Shown here: piece after piece, positions 27,198 to 39,014 of the stretch | Numbering within the stretch: position 1 is the stretch's first letter | Layout of the letters: each line of letters begins with the position of its first letter | Assembly (NCBI RefSeq): GCF_000308475.2 | Contig: NZ_BAFT02000043.1 | Span: 62,001 to 126,000 of the forward strand | From: Nocardia brasiliensis NBRC 14402 | Lineage (GTDB): Bacteria > Actinomycetota > Actinomycetes > Mycobacteriales > Mycobacteriaceae | Reading direction: 5' to 3' | DNA: 64,000 nucleotides | Position numbers and translations under genes: made by a program | The notes under the pieces: model-generated | Told to the model about the DNA's origin: nothing | The model's database searches: none | Seen by the model: the letters and a program-made list of their open reading frames with translations, nothing else

Positions 27198-27527
27198 CTA
27201 CTCCGGCACCTCCAGCACGCCCTCGTCCACGGCCCATTTGATGGTCTTCTCCAACTGTGCGCAGGTGTCGGGGCGCCCGGGCTGTGCACCGTTCTTGCTC
27301 AGTTCGGCGAAGACCGGGCAGTGCGTCTGCGGCGGCTCGGTCCACTGGACCGAGGTCTGGTGCGCGCTGCTCTTGCGCACCAGCACCTGGCTCTGGCAGG
27401 CCTGGCACCGCAGCGGTGTCAGGCCCTGCTCCAGATAGCGCTGCTTGTCGACCACCGTCTGGGCGCGCACTTCGGCCTGCCGAACGGGCTGATCGGCGAA
27501 GTCGGGTGCTTTCGCCCAGCGGACCAT
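27198..27527 (-). CDS. Small Cys-motif protein coupled to kshA (Rv3527-like)
   Basis: 109 residues. It contains RCQACQSQVLVRK (CxxC) and later Cys in THCPVF and DTCAQL, so it may bind zinc or an iron-sulfur centre. ATG at 27525-27527 overlaps the kshA stop by one base (TGATG), so synthesis is coupled to the oxygenase. A conserved small gene follows kshA in mycobacteria. A role in KshA maturation or electron transfer is conceivable but unproven. Confidence 0.72.
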   Translation of the reverse strand: MVRWAKAPDFADQPVRQAEVRAQTVVDKQRYLEQGLTPLRCQACQSQVLVRKSSAHQTSVQWTEPPQTHCPVFAELSKNGAQPGRPDTCAQLEKTIKWAVDEGVLEVPE

Positions 27528-28741
27528 CAGACCCCGGCCTCCGCCTGCTTGCCCTCGGCCTCGTCGGCCTCGCGCTTGCGCCGCAGGTTCTCCGCGACCT
27601 CGGCCTCCCACGCCTCGTTCGCCTTGGTGGTGTCCACCTCGAACTCGAAGCGCTGCGTCATCTTCTCGGTGACGTCGGCCGCGTCCACGTAGAACTGGTC
27701 GTACCAGCGGCGCAGTTGGTACACCGGGCCGTCTTCCTCGCACAGCAGCGGGTTCTCGACCTTGGACTTGTGCTTCCAGATCTCCACGTCCTGCAGGAAG
27801 CCGACGCTGATGCCCTCGGTCATCTTCGCGGCCAGCTTGTCGGCCATCTCGCCCTCGACGCCCTGCGGCTTCTCCAGCGTGATGCCCCACTGCAGGACGA
27901 AGGAATCCTGAGTGACCGGGTAGTGGCAGTTGATCAGGACGCTCTTGACCTCGTACCCGCTGTAGATGTTGATCAGCGGATTGATCATGTAGGACGGTCC
28001 GAAATAGGACGCTTCCGACTTGAGCAGGGTGTCGCCGCCGTACTTGGACGCCATCCCGATGTCCGGCCTGCCCTTGGTCTCCAGGAACTGGGTGGCGATA
28101 TGCCCCTCGAAGACGTTCTTGAAGTAGGTCGGGAAGGCGAAGTGGATGTAGAAGAAGTGCGCCATGTCGACCACGTTGTCGATGATCTCGCGGCAGTTGG
28201 CGCCCTCGATCAGCATCGAGTTCCAGGTCCACTCGGTCCAGCCGCTGTCGAGCTGCTCGGTCGGGTTGCCGTCCGCGTCGGTGTACGGGCCCTCGATGTG
28301 CGGGATCGTCACCTCCGGCGGCGGCTGGCTGCCCTCGAAGTCCTGCCAGACGAACAGCTGTCCGTTGCGTTCCAGCGTGGTCCACTTCCGGGTACGAGCG
28401 AGCGGTGGCACCCGCCGGCCGTACGGGATCGCGGTGCATTTGCCGTTCGTGCCGGACCAGCGCCAGTCGTGGAACGGGCAGGCGATGTCGTCACCCTTGA
28501 CCTCGCCCATGCTCAAGTCGCCACCCATGTGCCTGCAGTAGGCGTCGAGCACGCGCAGTTCACCGTTGCTATCGGCCCAGATCACGAGCTTGGTGCCGAA
28601 GACGTTGACCGCGTGCGGTTTCCCGTCGCGGAACGTCTTGGCCAGGCCGAGGCAATGCCAACCCCGTGCATAACGGGTGGGTGCGGTACCGACGTCTAAC
28701 TCCCGGACCTTCGCACCGCCCCCCTGTGGGGTAACTGCCAT
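27527..28741 (-). CDS. kshA: KshA, 3-ketosteroid 9-alpha-hydroxylase oxygenase
   Basis: 404 residues. The Rieske [2Fe-2S] ligands are Cys69, His71, Cys88 and His91 (CRH...CPFH). The mononuclear iron site is in NVVDMAHFFYIH (Asn189, Asp192, His195, His200). The enzyme 9-alpha-hydroxylates AD/ADD-type steroids, so that with KstD it opens ring B. It needs a reductase (KshB), which is not in this window. ATG at 28739-28741 has GGAGGAGG upstream. It is divergent from hsaA with its own KstR site at 28765-28778. Confidence 0.95.
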   Translation of the reverse strand: MAVTPQGGGAKVRELDVGTAPTRYARGWHCLGLAKTFRDGKPHAVNVFGTKLVIWADSNGELRVLDAYCRHMGGDLSMGEVKGDDIACPFHDWRWSGTNGKCTAIPYGRRVPPLARTRKWTTLERNGQLFVWQDFEGSQPPPEVTIPHIEGPYTDADGNPTEQLDSGWTEWTWNSMLIEGANCREIIDNVVDMAHFFYIHFAFPTYFKNVFEGHIATQFLETKGRPDIGMASKYGGDTLLKSEASYFGPSYMINPLINIYSGYEVKSVLINCHYPVTQDSFVLQWGITLEKPQGVEGEMADKLAAKMTEGISVGFLQDVEIWKHKSKVENPLLCEEDGPVYQLRRWYDQFYVDAADVTEKMTQRFEFEVDTTKANEAWEAEVAENLRRKREADEAEGKQAEAGV

Positions 28742-28764
28742 CGCGAATCCTCCTCCTTCTGTAC

Positions 28765-28778
28765 TAGAACACGTTACA
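28765..28778. promoter_or_regulatory. KstR operator upstream of kshA
   Basis: TAGAACACGTTACA matches the KstR core TnnAACnnGTTnnA at every fixed position. It is 24 bp upstream of the kshA start, just beyond the ribosome site. Confidence 0.85.
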
Positions 28779-28867
28779 AAAATGTCGCGTTCCATGCCAG
28801 CGATTCCGGTCACTTCCTGCACATGTCCGTCAATGCGGTGGGATCGGCACCCGTTCTCGACATAAAT

Positions 28868-28881
28868 AGGAACCTGTTCTA
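28868..28881. promoter_or_regulatory. KstR operator upstream of hsaADCB
   Basis: AGGAACCTGTTCTA differs from TnnAACnnGTTnnA only at the first base; the AAC, GTT and final A are kept. It lies 57 bp before the hsaA ATG in the divergent region, allowing separate control from kshA. Confidence 0.75.
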
Positions 28882-28898
28882 GTCTCAGAGGCAAATGA

Positions 28899-32514
<3,616 letters not shown>

Positions 32515-32529
32515 GGACGCCCCACGAAA

Positions 32530-32563
32530 CCCTGTGCCGGACAAGGTGACACACGGCACGGGG
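32530..32563 (+). terminator. Hairpin after hsaB
   Basis: CCCTGTGCCG (32530-32539) pairs with CGGCACGGGG (32554-32563) except for one position. It follows the hsaB stop and separates it from the truncated SDR. Confidence 0.6.
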
Positions 32564-32578
32564 TCACGTGGCGACTCC

Positions 32579-32995
32579 TCAGAACAGTCCCCCACCAGCG
32601 TGGACTGTTTCACCGGTGATCCAGCCACCCGCCGCAGACGCCAGGAAGGCGACGATGCGGGCGATATCGTCGGGTTCGCCGATACGACCGAGAGGTGTTG
32701 CGGCGACGATCTGTTCGGTCAGCTCCGGGCTCCGCGCCGCGGCCAGTGCCTCGGTCTTTATCGCGCCCGGCAGCACATTGTTGACGGTGATGCCCCGGGC
32801 GCCGAGTTCTTTCGCCAGGACCCGGACCAGTTCCTCGGCCGCCGCCTTGCTCGCGCTGTAGAGACCGGACTCGGGACGATGCGTCGCCGTCACACCGGAG
32901 GAGACGACGATGATCCGGCCGTTGTCCCGCAAACGGTTCGCTGCTTCACGCAACGCGACGAACGTGGCCCTGGTGTTGATCGAGGGTGTCAACAG
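32579..32995 (-). pseudogene. 5'-truncated SDR remnant
   Basis: About 137 codons of a short-chain dehydrogenase C-terminal part: NTRATFVALREAA, SSG...YSASKAAAEELVRVLA (Tyr and Lys of the catalytic site), GITVNNVLPGAIKTEA and the end GWITGETVHAGGGLF. The dinucleotide-binding GxxxGxG half is missing. Upstream of about 32995 the frame becomes Arg-rich, non-homologous sequence, and a broken marR begins at 33017. A normal SDR is about 245 residues, so about 90 residues plus the promoter are gone. Confidence 0.8.
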
Positions 32996-33016
32996 TTGGC
33001 TCTCTAAACTTGCCCC

Positions 33017-33263
33017 GTGACGATCGAAGAGCCAGAGCTGTCGGCCGCCTTCTCGGCGCTGAACCGCGAGGTCAATCGCTGTACCACTTGATCGCTTGAC
33101 GGTTCGGCTTGACCGTGCAGCAAGCCGAACTGCTGTGTCAGCTCTACGGCGAGCCACCGTCGTTCGGCGAGCTGGCAAGCTCCCGCGCACCGACCGAGCC
33201 CAGCTGGTCATCCTGCTCCGCGCTTCGGCAGCCGCATTGGCCGACGGCCGCCCTCGGAGCTAG
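33017..33263 (+). pseudogene. MarR-family regulator remnant
   Basis: Starts GTG 33017 as VTIEEPELSAAFSALNREVN. The frame breaks after NR and continues in another frame as [25 protein letters not shown], a likely CGA-to-TGA nonsense change. It then shifts again after GELA to [20 protein letters not shown] and stops at 33261-33263. At least one nonsense and two frame lesions, plus loss of the C-terminal wing and dimer helices. It was probably the divergent regulator of the truncated SDR. Confidence 0.7.
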
Positions 33264-33319
33264 TCCGGTGGACGCCAGAGTGCGTAGCCCCGTGCGCTAC
33301 AGGGCGCTACACTGGCGGC

Positions 33320-33595
33320 ATGAAGGTGATCACGCAGCGGGAATTTCGGAACAACTCCGCGGCGGTCATGGATGCGGTCGAGGCCGGGGAGACATTTCGG
33401 GTCACTCGCAACGGGGTCGAAATCGCCGAACTGCGGCCGGTCAACCGTCGGCGTCGGCTGACTGCGGAAGAGCTGGTCGAAAAGCATCGGAAACTACCGC
33501 GCCTGAACTACGCGGAGATGCGCAAGGAAGCCGACGAGTTCTTCGGGACCGAGGACCGCATCGGCGACGACGACACGTGGGGAGCGCGCTGGTGA
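33320..33595 (+). CDS. Phd/YefM-type antitoxin
   Basis: 91 residues: [20 protein letters not shown] then [19 protein letters not shown] is the DNA-binding and dimer domain of prevent-host-death antitoxins. The acidic Glu/Asp-rich C-terminal half ([17 protein letters not shown]) is the part that usually wraps the toxin. It overlaps the toxin gene by 4 nt (GTGA). Expected to repress its own promoter alone or with toxin. Confidence 0.88.
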   Translation: MKVITQREFRNNSAAVMDAVEAGETFRVTRNGVEIAELRPVNRRRRLTAEELVEKHRKLPRLNYAEMRKEADEFFGTEDRIGDDDTWGARW

Positions 33596-33996
33596 GCGAA
33601 CGACCAAGCAGCGGCATCCTGGATACCTGCACCTACATCGACTTGTACGAGCTCGAACCGGTCACATTGCCGAAAATGCCGGAGATCACGACGATTACGC
33701 TCGCGGAGCTCCATCAAGGAGTGGCCATGGCAAAGGACCCGGTCGTTCGCGCCGAGCGGTCCGAGCGGTTAGGCGTCGCGATCGTCGAGTTCGATCCCCT
33801 GCCGTTCGATGAAGATGCGGCGACCCGCTATGGGACGCTGGTCGCCCTCACCCTCGCAACCAAGCGCGATCCGCACCCGCACAAGATGGACCTGATGATC
33901 GCCGCCATCGCGTCGTCGCGCGGACTCCCCCTGTTCACCCGCAACAGCGCCGACTTCCGCGGCTTGGAAAGCATGGTGGAGATCGTCCCGGTGTGA
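33592..33996 (+). CDS. vapC: PIN-domain toxin, VapC family
   Basis: 134 residues from GTG 33592. The PIN acidic site is complete: Asp11 ([10 protein letters not shown]), Glu39 (TLAELHQG), Asp100 ([10 protein letters not shown]) and Asp121 (NSADF). VapC toxins are ribonucleases cutting tRNA or rRNA; the target here is unknown. It forms a toxin-antitoxin pair with the upstream Phd protein. Placed in a scar between two steroid operons and visibly less GC-rich than its neighbours, it was probably acquired by transfer. Confidence 0.88.
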   Translation: MSERPSSGILDTCTYIDLYELEPVTLPKMPEITTITLAELHQGVAMAKDPVVRAERSERLGVAIVEFDPLPFDEDAATRYGTLVALTLATKRDPHPHKMDLMIAAIASSRGLPLFTRNSADFRGLESMVEIVPV

Positions 33997-34095
33997 GTCA
34001 CGATCACGGCAGGCAGCGGTTATTTCGGTGTCGAAGTCGTGCGCCGAGTTCTTAAGTGCTCATTCGGTGCGCACTTATGCGCGGAAGATGGAGGC

Positions 34096-34461
34096 ATGAC
34101 CAGCACCGAGATCATCACCTGCAGCGACCTCGCGGAGTGGGAGCAGTGGCTCAGCGCGAATCACGATGCGGCACAGGATGCATGGCTGAAGATCGCCAAG
34201 AAGGGCGCGACCGGCTCGACGATCACGATTACCGAGGCCCTGGACGGGGCACTGTGTTTCGGATGGATCGATAGTCATCGGCGGAAGTTGGATGCGGAGT
34301 ACTACCTGCAGCGGTATTCGCCGCGGCGCGCCAAGAGCCCGTGGTCGCGGATCAATGTCGCCAAGGCGGGGGCGCTGATCGCCGCCGGGCGGATGCGGGC
34401 GGCGGGATTCGCGGCGATCGCGGCCGCGCAGGCGGACGGGCGCTGGGCAGCCGCGGCGTGA
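34096..34461 (+). CDS. YdeI/OmdA-like protein, C-terminally truncated
   Basis: 121 residues from ATG 34096 with ggagg upstream. Conserved segments are EWEQWLSANHDAAQDAWLKI, ITITEALDGALCFGWIDSHR, YYLQRYSPRRAKSPWSRIN. The family is usually about 190 residues; here it stops after AAAQADGRWAAAA, so about 70 residues of the C-terminal helical part (NRYAILF..AKKPETR-type) are absent. The gene may still be expressed, but the protein is likely impaired. No known biochemical function. Confidence 0.7.
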   Translation: MTSTEIITCSDLAEWEQWLSANHDAAQDAWLKIAKKGATGSTITITEALDGALCFGWIDSHRRKLDAEYYLQRYSPRRAKSPWSRINVAKAGALIAAGRMRAAGFAAIAAAQADGRWAAAA

Positions 34462-34514
34462 CAGCGGGCCGCGACCGGTGACTCGCACCGGCCACGGCCC
34501 GGACGAAGCGTCGC

Positions 34515-35552
34515 TCAGACGGCGACCGCCGCCTGCTCCCGCTGCAACTCCAACGCGATGTCGATCAGCTGATCTTCCTGCCCGCCAACCAGTTTCCGCT
34601 TGCCGGCGCGCACGAGCATTTCCGCGGCGGAGACACCGTAGCGTTCGGCCTGCCGCTCGGCATGCTTGAGGAAGCTGGAGTAGACGCCCGCGTAGCCCAT
34701 CATCAATGAGGAGCGGTCGAGCAGGCATTCCTGCGGCATGGCGGGCCGGACCACGTCCTCGGCGGCGTCAGCGATCGCGAAGAAATCGATGCCGGTGCTG
34801 ATGGCGAGCTTGTCGCACACCCCGACCAGCGCTTCGACCGGGGTATTGCCCGCGCCCGCGCCGAAGCGTCGCGCACTGCCATCGATCTGCGTGGCGCCCG
34901 CGCGGATCGCGTAGATCGAGTTGGCGACGGCGAGGTCGAGATTCTCGTGACCGTGGAAGCCCACCTGCGCGTCGTCGCCGAGTTCGGCGACCAGCGCCGC
35001 CACCCGGTCGGTGACCTGGTCCAAGACCAGCGCACCCGCCGAGTCTACGACGTAGACACACTGGCACCCCGCGTCCGCCATGATGCGTGCCTGCTTGGCC
35101 AGCACCTCCGGCGGCTGCGAATGCGACATCATCAGGAACCCGACGGTCTCCAGGCCGAGTTCGCGCGCCAGCCCGAAATGCTGAATGGAGACGTCGGCCT
35201 CGGTGCAGTGGGTGGCGATCCGGCAGATCGACGCACCGTTGTCCTGGGAGATCTTGATGTCTTCCTTGACCCCGACACCGGGCAGCATCAGCACCGCGAT
35301 CTTGGCCTGCTTCGCCGTCTCGGCGGCGATCGTGATCAGTTCCTGCTCCGGCGTTTTGGAGAAGCCGTAGTTGAACGACGAGCCGCCGAGGCCGTCGCCG
35401 TGGGTCACCTCGATGACCGGCACGCCGGCGCCGTCCAGGGCGGCGACGATATCGCGCACCTCGGTGGCGGTGAACTGATGCCGCTTGTGATGGGATCCGT
35501 CGCGCAGCGAGGTGTCGGTGACGCGGATGTCGAGTTCTGCTGAGTAGCCCAT
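34515..35552 (-). CDS. hsaF: HsaF, 4-hydroxy-2-oxo acid aldolase
   Basis: 345 residues, divalent-metal class II aldolase of the DmpG type. It cleaves 4-hydroxy-2-oxohexanoate (from HHD) to pyruvate and propionaldehyde. Active-site Arg17-Asp18 (LRDG), His21, and metal His200/His202 (GFHGHEN). Start ATG 35550-35552. It works as a complex with HsaG, encoded directly upstream (11-bp gap), channelling the aldehyde. Last gene of a minus-strand operon. Confidence 0.93.
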   Translation of the reverse strand: MGYSAELDIRVTDTSLRDGSHHKRHQFTATEVRDIVAALDGAGVPVIEVTHGDGLGGSSFNYGFSKTPEQELITIAAETAKQAKIAVLMLPGVGVKEDIKISQDNGASICRIATHCTEADVSIQHFGLARELGLETVGFLMMSHSQPPEVLAKQARIMADAGCQCVYVVDSAGALVLDQVTDRVAALVAELGDDAQVGFHGHENLDLAVANSIYAIRAGATQIDGSARRFGAGAGNTPVEALVGVCDKLAISTGIDFFAIADAAEDVVRPAMPQECLLDRSSLMMGYAGVYSSFLKHAERQAERYGVSAAEMLVRAGKRKLVGGQEDQLIDIALELQREQAAVAV

Positions 35553-35563
35553 GTTTTCGCTCC

Positions 35564-36478
35564 TTACACCCGGGCCGCGCGGACTTGACCGGCGAGTACC
35601 TCGCCGACCCTGGTCGCGGCGGCGGTCATGATGTCGAGGTTGCCCGCGTACGGGGGCAGGAAGTCGCCCGCGCCTTCGACCTCGACGAATACCGAAACCT
35701 TCGCCATCCCACCGGAAACTACCGACGGCGGATCGAATTGCGGGTCGTTGAGCAGCCGGTACCCGGGCACGTACTGCTGGATGTCGGCGACCATGCGCTG
35801 GATCGACTCGGTGATCGCGCCGGTGTCGGCATCCTCGGGGATGGCGCAGAAGATGGTGTCGCGCATGATCATCGGCGGCTCCGCCGGATTCAAGATGATG
35901 ATCGCCTTGCCGCGCTGCGCACCGCCGATGGTCTCGACCCCGCGACTGGTGGTCTTGGTGAACTCGTCGATATTGGCCCGGGTGCCGGGCCCCGCGGAGA
36001 CCGAGGACACGGACGCGACGATCTCGGCGTAGGGCACCGGCACGACCCGGGAGACGGCGGCGACGATCGGAATGGTGGCCTGGCCACCGCAGGTGATCAT
36101 GTTGACGTTCGGGGCATCCAGATTCGCGCCGAGGTTCACCGGCGGCACCACGGCGGGACCGACGGCGGCCGGGGTGAGATCGACCGCGCGGATACCGGCC
36201 TCGGCGTAGCGCGGGGCGGCGGCGCGATGCACGTACGCGGAGGTGGCCTCGAAGATCAGCTCGGGCAGTTCGGACTGCCCGAGCAGCCAATCCACGCCTT
36301 CGGCCGAGGTTTCCAGGCCGAGTCCCCTGGCCCGCTTCAATCCCTCACTGTCCGGGTCGATCCCGATCATCCACCGCGGCTCGATGGTGGTCGAGCGCAG
36401 CAGTTTGTAGAGCAGATCGGTACTGATGTTGCCGGACCCGACGATCGCGGCGGTGACGGTCCCAGTCTCGGACACCAC
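35564..36478 (-). CDS. hsaG: HsaG, CoA-acylating propionaldehyde dehydrogenase
   Basis: 304 residues. Rossmann motif GSGNIS at 14-19, catalytic Cys130 (MITCGGQA). It converts propionaldehyde (or acetaldehyde) released by HsaF to the acyl-CoA with NAD+. ATG at 36476-36478. It lies 7 bp downstream of hsaE and 11 bp before hsaF, an operon order of hsaE-hsaG-hsaF. Confidence 0.93.
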   Translation of the reverse strand: MVSETGTVTAAIVGSGNISTDLLYKLLRSTTIEPRWMIGIDPDSEGLKRARGLGLETSAEGVDWLLGQSELPELIFEATSAYVHRAAAPRYAEAGIRAVDLTPAAVGPAVVPPVNLGANLDAPNVNMITCGGQATIPIVAAVSRVVPVPYAEIVASVSSVSAGPGTRANIDEFTKTTSRGVETIGGAQRGKAIIILNPAEPPMIMRDTIFCAIPEDADTGAITESIQRMVADIQQYVPGYRLLNDPQFDPPSVVSGGMAKVSVFVEVEGAGDFLPPYAGNLDIMTAAATRVGEVLAGQVRAARV

Positions 36479-36485
36479 AGGCCTC

Positions 36486-37271
36486 CTAAATGAATTGCAA
36501 ACGGACAGAACCGAGCCCGGCGAACTCGGCGTGGAATGCGTCGCCCGGCCGGGCGTCGATGGCGCGGGTGCAGGAGCCAGGCAGCACGATGTCGCCCGCC
36601 TTCAGCCGCACCCCGAAGCCGGCCACCTTGCGCGCCAGCCAGGCCACGGCGATCACCGGATCGCCGAGCACGGCATCGCTGTGCCCCTCGGCCACCGTCT
36701 CGCCGTTGCGGGTGAGCACCGCGTCGATGGTCTTGATGTCGATATCCCCGGGCGCCACGCGTTCCGGGCCGAGCACGTATCCGGCGGAGGAGGCGTTGTC
36801 GGAGATGGTGTCCATCAACCCGATGTTCCAGTCCTTGATCCGCGAATCGATCAGCTCGATGGCGGGAGCGAAAGCGACTGTCGCGGCGAGCACGTCGGCC
36901 TCGGTGCAGTCCGCGCCGGGCAGATCGGCGCCGAGCACGAATCCGACCTCGACCTCGACCCGGGGGAACAGGTAGCGCCCCGCCTCGACCGGAACGTCTT
37001 CGTAGACTTCCATTTCCGCGAGCAGGTGACCGTAGTCGGGTTCGTCGACGCCCATCATCCGCTGCATGGCCTCGGACGAGAGGCCGACCTTGTGGCCGAC
37101 CACCCGGGCGCCCGTGTCGAGCCGGCGCCGGATGTTGATCAGCTGGATCTCGTAGGCATCGACCACGTCGATGTCCGGGTACCGGCTGACCAGCGGGTCG
37201 ATCGGCACCCGGTCGCGTTCGGCGCGCTCGAGTTCGTCGGCGAGTTCGGTTCGTACCGCGTCGGACAGCAC
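36486..37271 (-). CDS. hsaE: HsaE, 2-hydroxypenta-2,4-dienoate-type hydratase
   Basis: 261 residues, fumarylacetoacetase-like fold. It hydrates HHD, the small HsaD product, to 4-hydroxy-2-oxohexanoate. Motifs: [28 protein letters not shown] (metal Glu), [12 protein letters not shown] and [11 protein letters not shown]. Start GTG 37269-37271 with GGAAGGAAA upstream matches the usual length. It follows the steroid flavoprotein by one base, so they are cotranscribed. Confidence 0.92.
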   Translation of the reverse strand: MLSDAVRTELADELERAERDRVPIDPLVSRYPDIDVVDAYEIQLINIRRRLDTGARVVGHKVGLSSEAMQRMMGVDEPDYGHLLAEMEVYEDVPVEAGRYLFPRVEVEVGFVLGADLPGADCTEADVLAATVAFAPAIELIDSRIKDWNIGLMDTISDNASSAGYVLGPERVAPGDIDIKTIDAVLTRNGETVAEGHSDAVLGDPVIAVAWLARKVAGFGVRLKAGDIVLPGSCTRAIDARPGDAFHAEFAGLGSVRLQFI

Positions 37272-37272
37272 G

Positions 37273-38898
37273 CTAGTTTCCTTCCGCTGTTGCTTGATCG
37301 GACGCCGGGACGTGTACGCCTGCGGCGGACCGGCCGGCCCGTCGTCCGGAGAAAATGCAGTCGGCCAGCGACAATCCGCTGACATAGGACTCCGAGCAGA
37401 TACCGACCGCGGTCCGCCCGGCCGCGTAGAGACCCGGAATATCCATTCCGGCAGTCGATTTGACCGCGCCGGTGCGCTCATCCACCACGACGCCGCCGAG
37501 GGTGAGCATCGGGCACGGATTGGTCAGGCTCGGTTTGATGCCCACATCCAGCAACCAGTACGGCCCGGTGCGGACCGGTTCGGTGAATTCGGCGGGCTTG
37601 CCGACCGGATCGGGGGTGCCGAGTTCGATCGCGGCGTTGTGCGCGGCCACCGTGGCGCGCAGGCCCGCCGGGTCGATGCCCGCTTTCGCGGCAACGGCTT
37701 CCAGCGTCGCACCGCGAATCGCGCTGCGCCGCATCGCCTCGAACTGGCCGCGCTGGAACCAGGCGCCCTGCTTGCCGATCTGGGCGATCGCGGTCCGCAT
37801 CAGCGCGTCGTCGGCGAGCAGCCAGCCCTTGCCGTCATGGTCGGCGATCAGCGCCTGTCCCACGGCGGCGCCGTACCTCGTCTCGTCGATCACCCGCCGA
37901 CCGGCCGCGTCGACCAGCAGCGCACCGGTGAAAGCGCTGGGCGGCAGGAGGAATCGCCACGCGGAGACATTGCCCATCCGATCGGTGGCCGCGCCCGCCT
38001 GCTGCGCGAGCAGGATGCCGCTGCCGTCGTCACCGGTGGTGCCGAGCGCGAGTCCGCCGCGATACGCGGGCGCGTATTCGCGCACCATCGCCCGGTTCGC
38101 GATGAACCCGCCTGCGCTGAGCACCACGCCGCGCCGGGCGAGCACGCGAATCGTGCTGCCGTACCGGCGATCCAGCCGGGTCAGCTGCCGTTCCAGGGCG
38201 GCACGCAGCGGCGGGTAGTAGATGCCGGGCTTGGCGGCGACCTTGGCCATCCGGGTGTACCGTTCGCGCACCCGGCCGGGTGCGTCGCGCAGCGTGCGGC
38301 ATTCGACGCCGAGCACCGTGCCCGCATCGTCGATGATCAGTCGCGTTGCCTGCGTCAGGGTTTCGACCCGGACGCCGAGCCGGGACGCGGCCGCCGAGAG
38401 CGGTCCCGTCAGCTGCTTACCGGAGGTACCCTTGCCCTTGACTCGATGCCCGCGCTGCGCCGCCGGGATATCCCGGAACGCACCGGAGATCTCACTGCCC
38501 GAGTAGTACAGGTAGTAGCTGTCGTTCGGGTAGGACGTCTTGTACGGGCACAGCGACGCTTCGAACGGAACGCCATGCCCGCGCAACCACTCGATCATCG
38601 CCGGGCTCTCCGCCACGAAGCGGCGCAGGGTCTGCGGGCTCACCGCGGCGCCGACCTCGCGCTCCAGATACGCGAGCATCGCCTCCGGCGTATCGGTGAC
38701 ACCGGCCTCTCGCTGCACCGACGTCCCGCCGCCGGCGTAGATGATGCCGCCGGACAATGCCGAGGCGCCACCGCCCGCGAAACGTTCCAGCGCCAGCACC
38801 TGTGCACCGTCGGCGGCCGCTTCCAGCGCGGCCGCGGCGCCTGCCGCGCCGAAGCCGACCACCACCACGTCGGCAACCAGGTCCCAATCGAACCCCAT
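37273..38898 (-). CDS. FAD-dependent 3-ketosteroid dehydrogenase-like flavoprotein, delta4-(5-alpha) type
   Basis: 541 residues, fumarate reductase/KstD superfamily. FAD motif GFGAAGAAAALEAA at about 15-28, then LERFAGGGASALSGGIIYAGGG. The C-terminal site reads SYVSGLSLADC with Tyr505 and Ser507. This spacing resembles the Tyr/Ser pair of Rhodococcus delta4-(5-alpha)-ketosteroid dehydrogenase, and the HTYxGPGxTIGPA motif of true KstD is absent. It is therefore probably not a second 1-dehydrogenase. First gene of an operon with hsaE-hsaG-hsaF, divergent from kstD. Confidence 0.78.
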   Translation of the reverse strand: MGFDWDLVADVVVVGFGAAGAAAALEAAADGAQVLALERFAGGGASALSGGIIYAGGGTSVQREAGVTDTPEAMLAYLEREVGAAVSPQTLRRFVAESPAMIEWLRGHGVPFEASLCPYKTSYPNDSYYLYYSGSEISGAFRDIPAAQRGHRVKGKGTSGKQLTGPLSAAASRLGVRVETLTQATRLIIDDAGTVLGVECRTLRDAPGRVRERYTRMAKVAAKPGIYYPPLRAALERQLTRLDRRYGSTIRVLARRGVVLSAGGFIANRAMVREYAPAYRGGLALGTTGDDGSGILLAQQAGAATDRMGNVSAWRFLLPPSAFTGALLVDAAGRRVIDETRYGAAVGQALIADHDGKGWLLADDALMRTAIAQIGKQGAWFQRGQFEAMRRSAIRGATLEAVAAKAGIDPAGLRATVAAHNAAIELGTPDPVGKPAEFTEPVRTGPYWLLDVGIKPSLTNPCPMLTLGGVVVDERTGAVKSTAGMDIPGLYAAGRTAVGICSESYVSGLSLADCIFSGRRAGRSAAGVHVPASDQATAEGN

Positions 38899-38921
38899 GT
38901 ACTTCACTCCGGCCTTAAAAC

Positions 38922-38935
38922 TGAAACGAGTTTCC
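38922..38935. promoter_or_regulatory. KstR-like operator of the flavoprotein-hsaEGF operon
   Basis: TGAAACGAGTTTCC fits TnnAACnnGTTnnA except at the last base; the inner GAAAC-GA-GTTTC is a perfect palindrome. It is 24 bp upstream of the flavoprotein start on the minus strand. Confidence 0.6.
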
Positions 38936-38999
38936 TCGACATATCGGACGCCGAGTGGGTCTTCTGCCACATAAATATAGACCAACGGCAGCCACACTC

Positions 39000-39013
39000 T
39001 ATAACGTGTTCTA
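39000..39013. promoter_or_regulatory. KstR operator overlapping the kstD -10 region
   Basis: TATAACGTGTTCTA fits TnnAACnnGTTnnA at all fixed positions. Its TATAAC (39000-39005) is a good -10 box, 10 bp before the ATG, and TAGACC at 38978-38983 is a plausible -35 with a 16-bp spacer. KstR binding would directly block RNA polymerase. Confidence 0.85.
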
Positions 39014-39014
39014 C

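Noticed and set aside
33320..33996. Toxin-antitoxin pair as part of an integrated phage or transposon
   Set aside because: No integrase, transposase or clear flanking repeat is seen; only neighbouring gene decay supports insertion.
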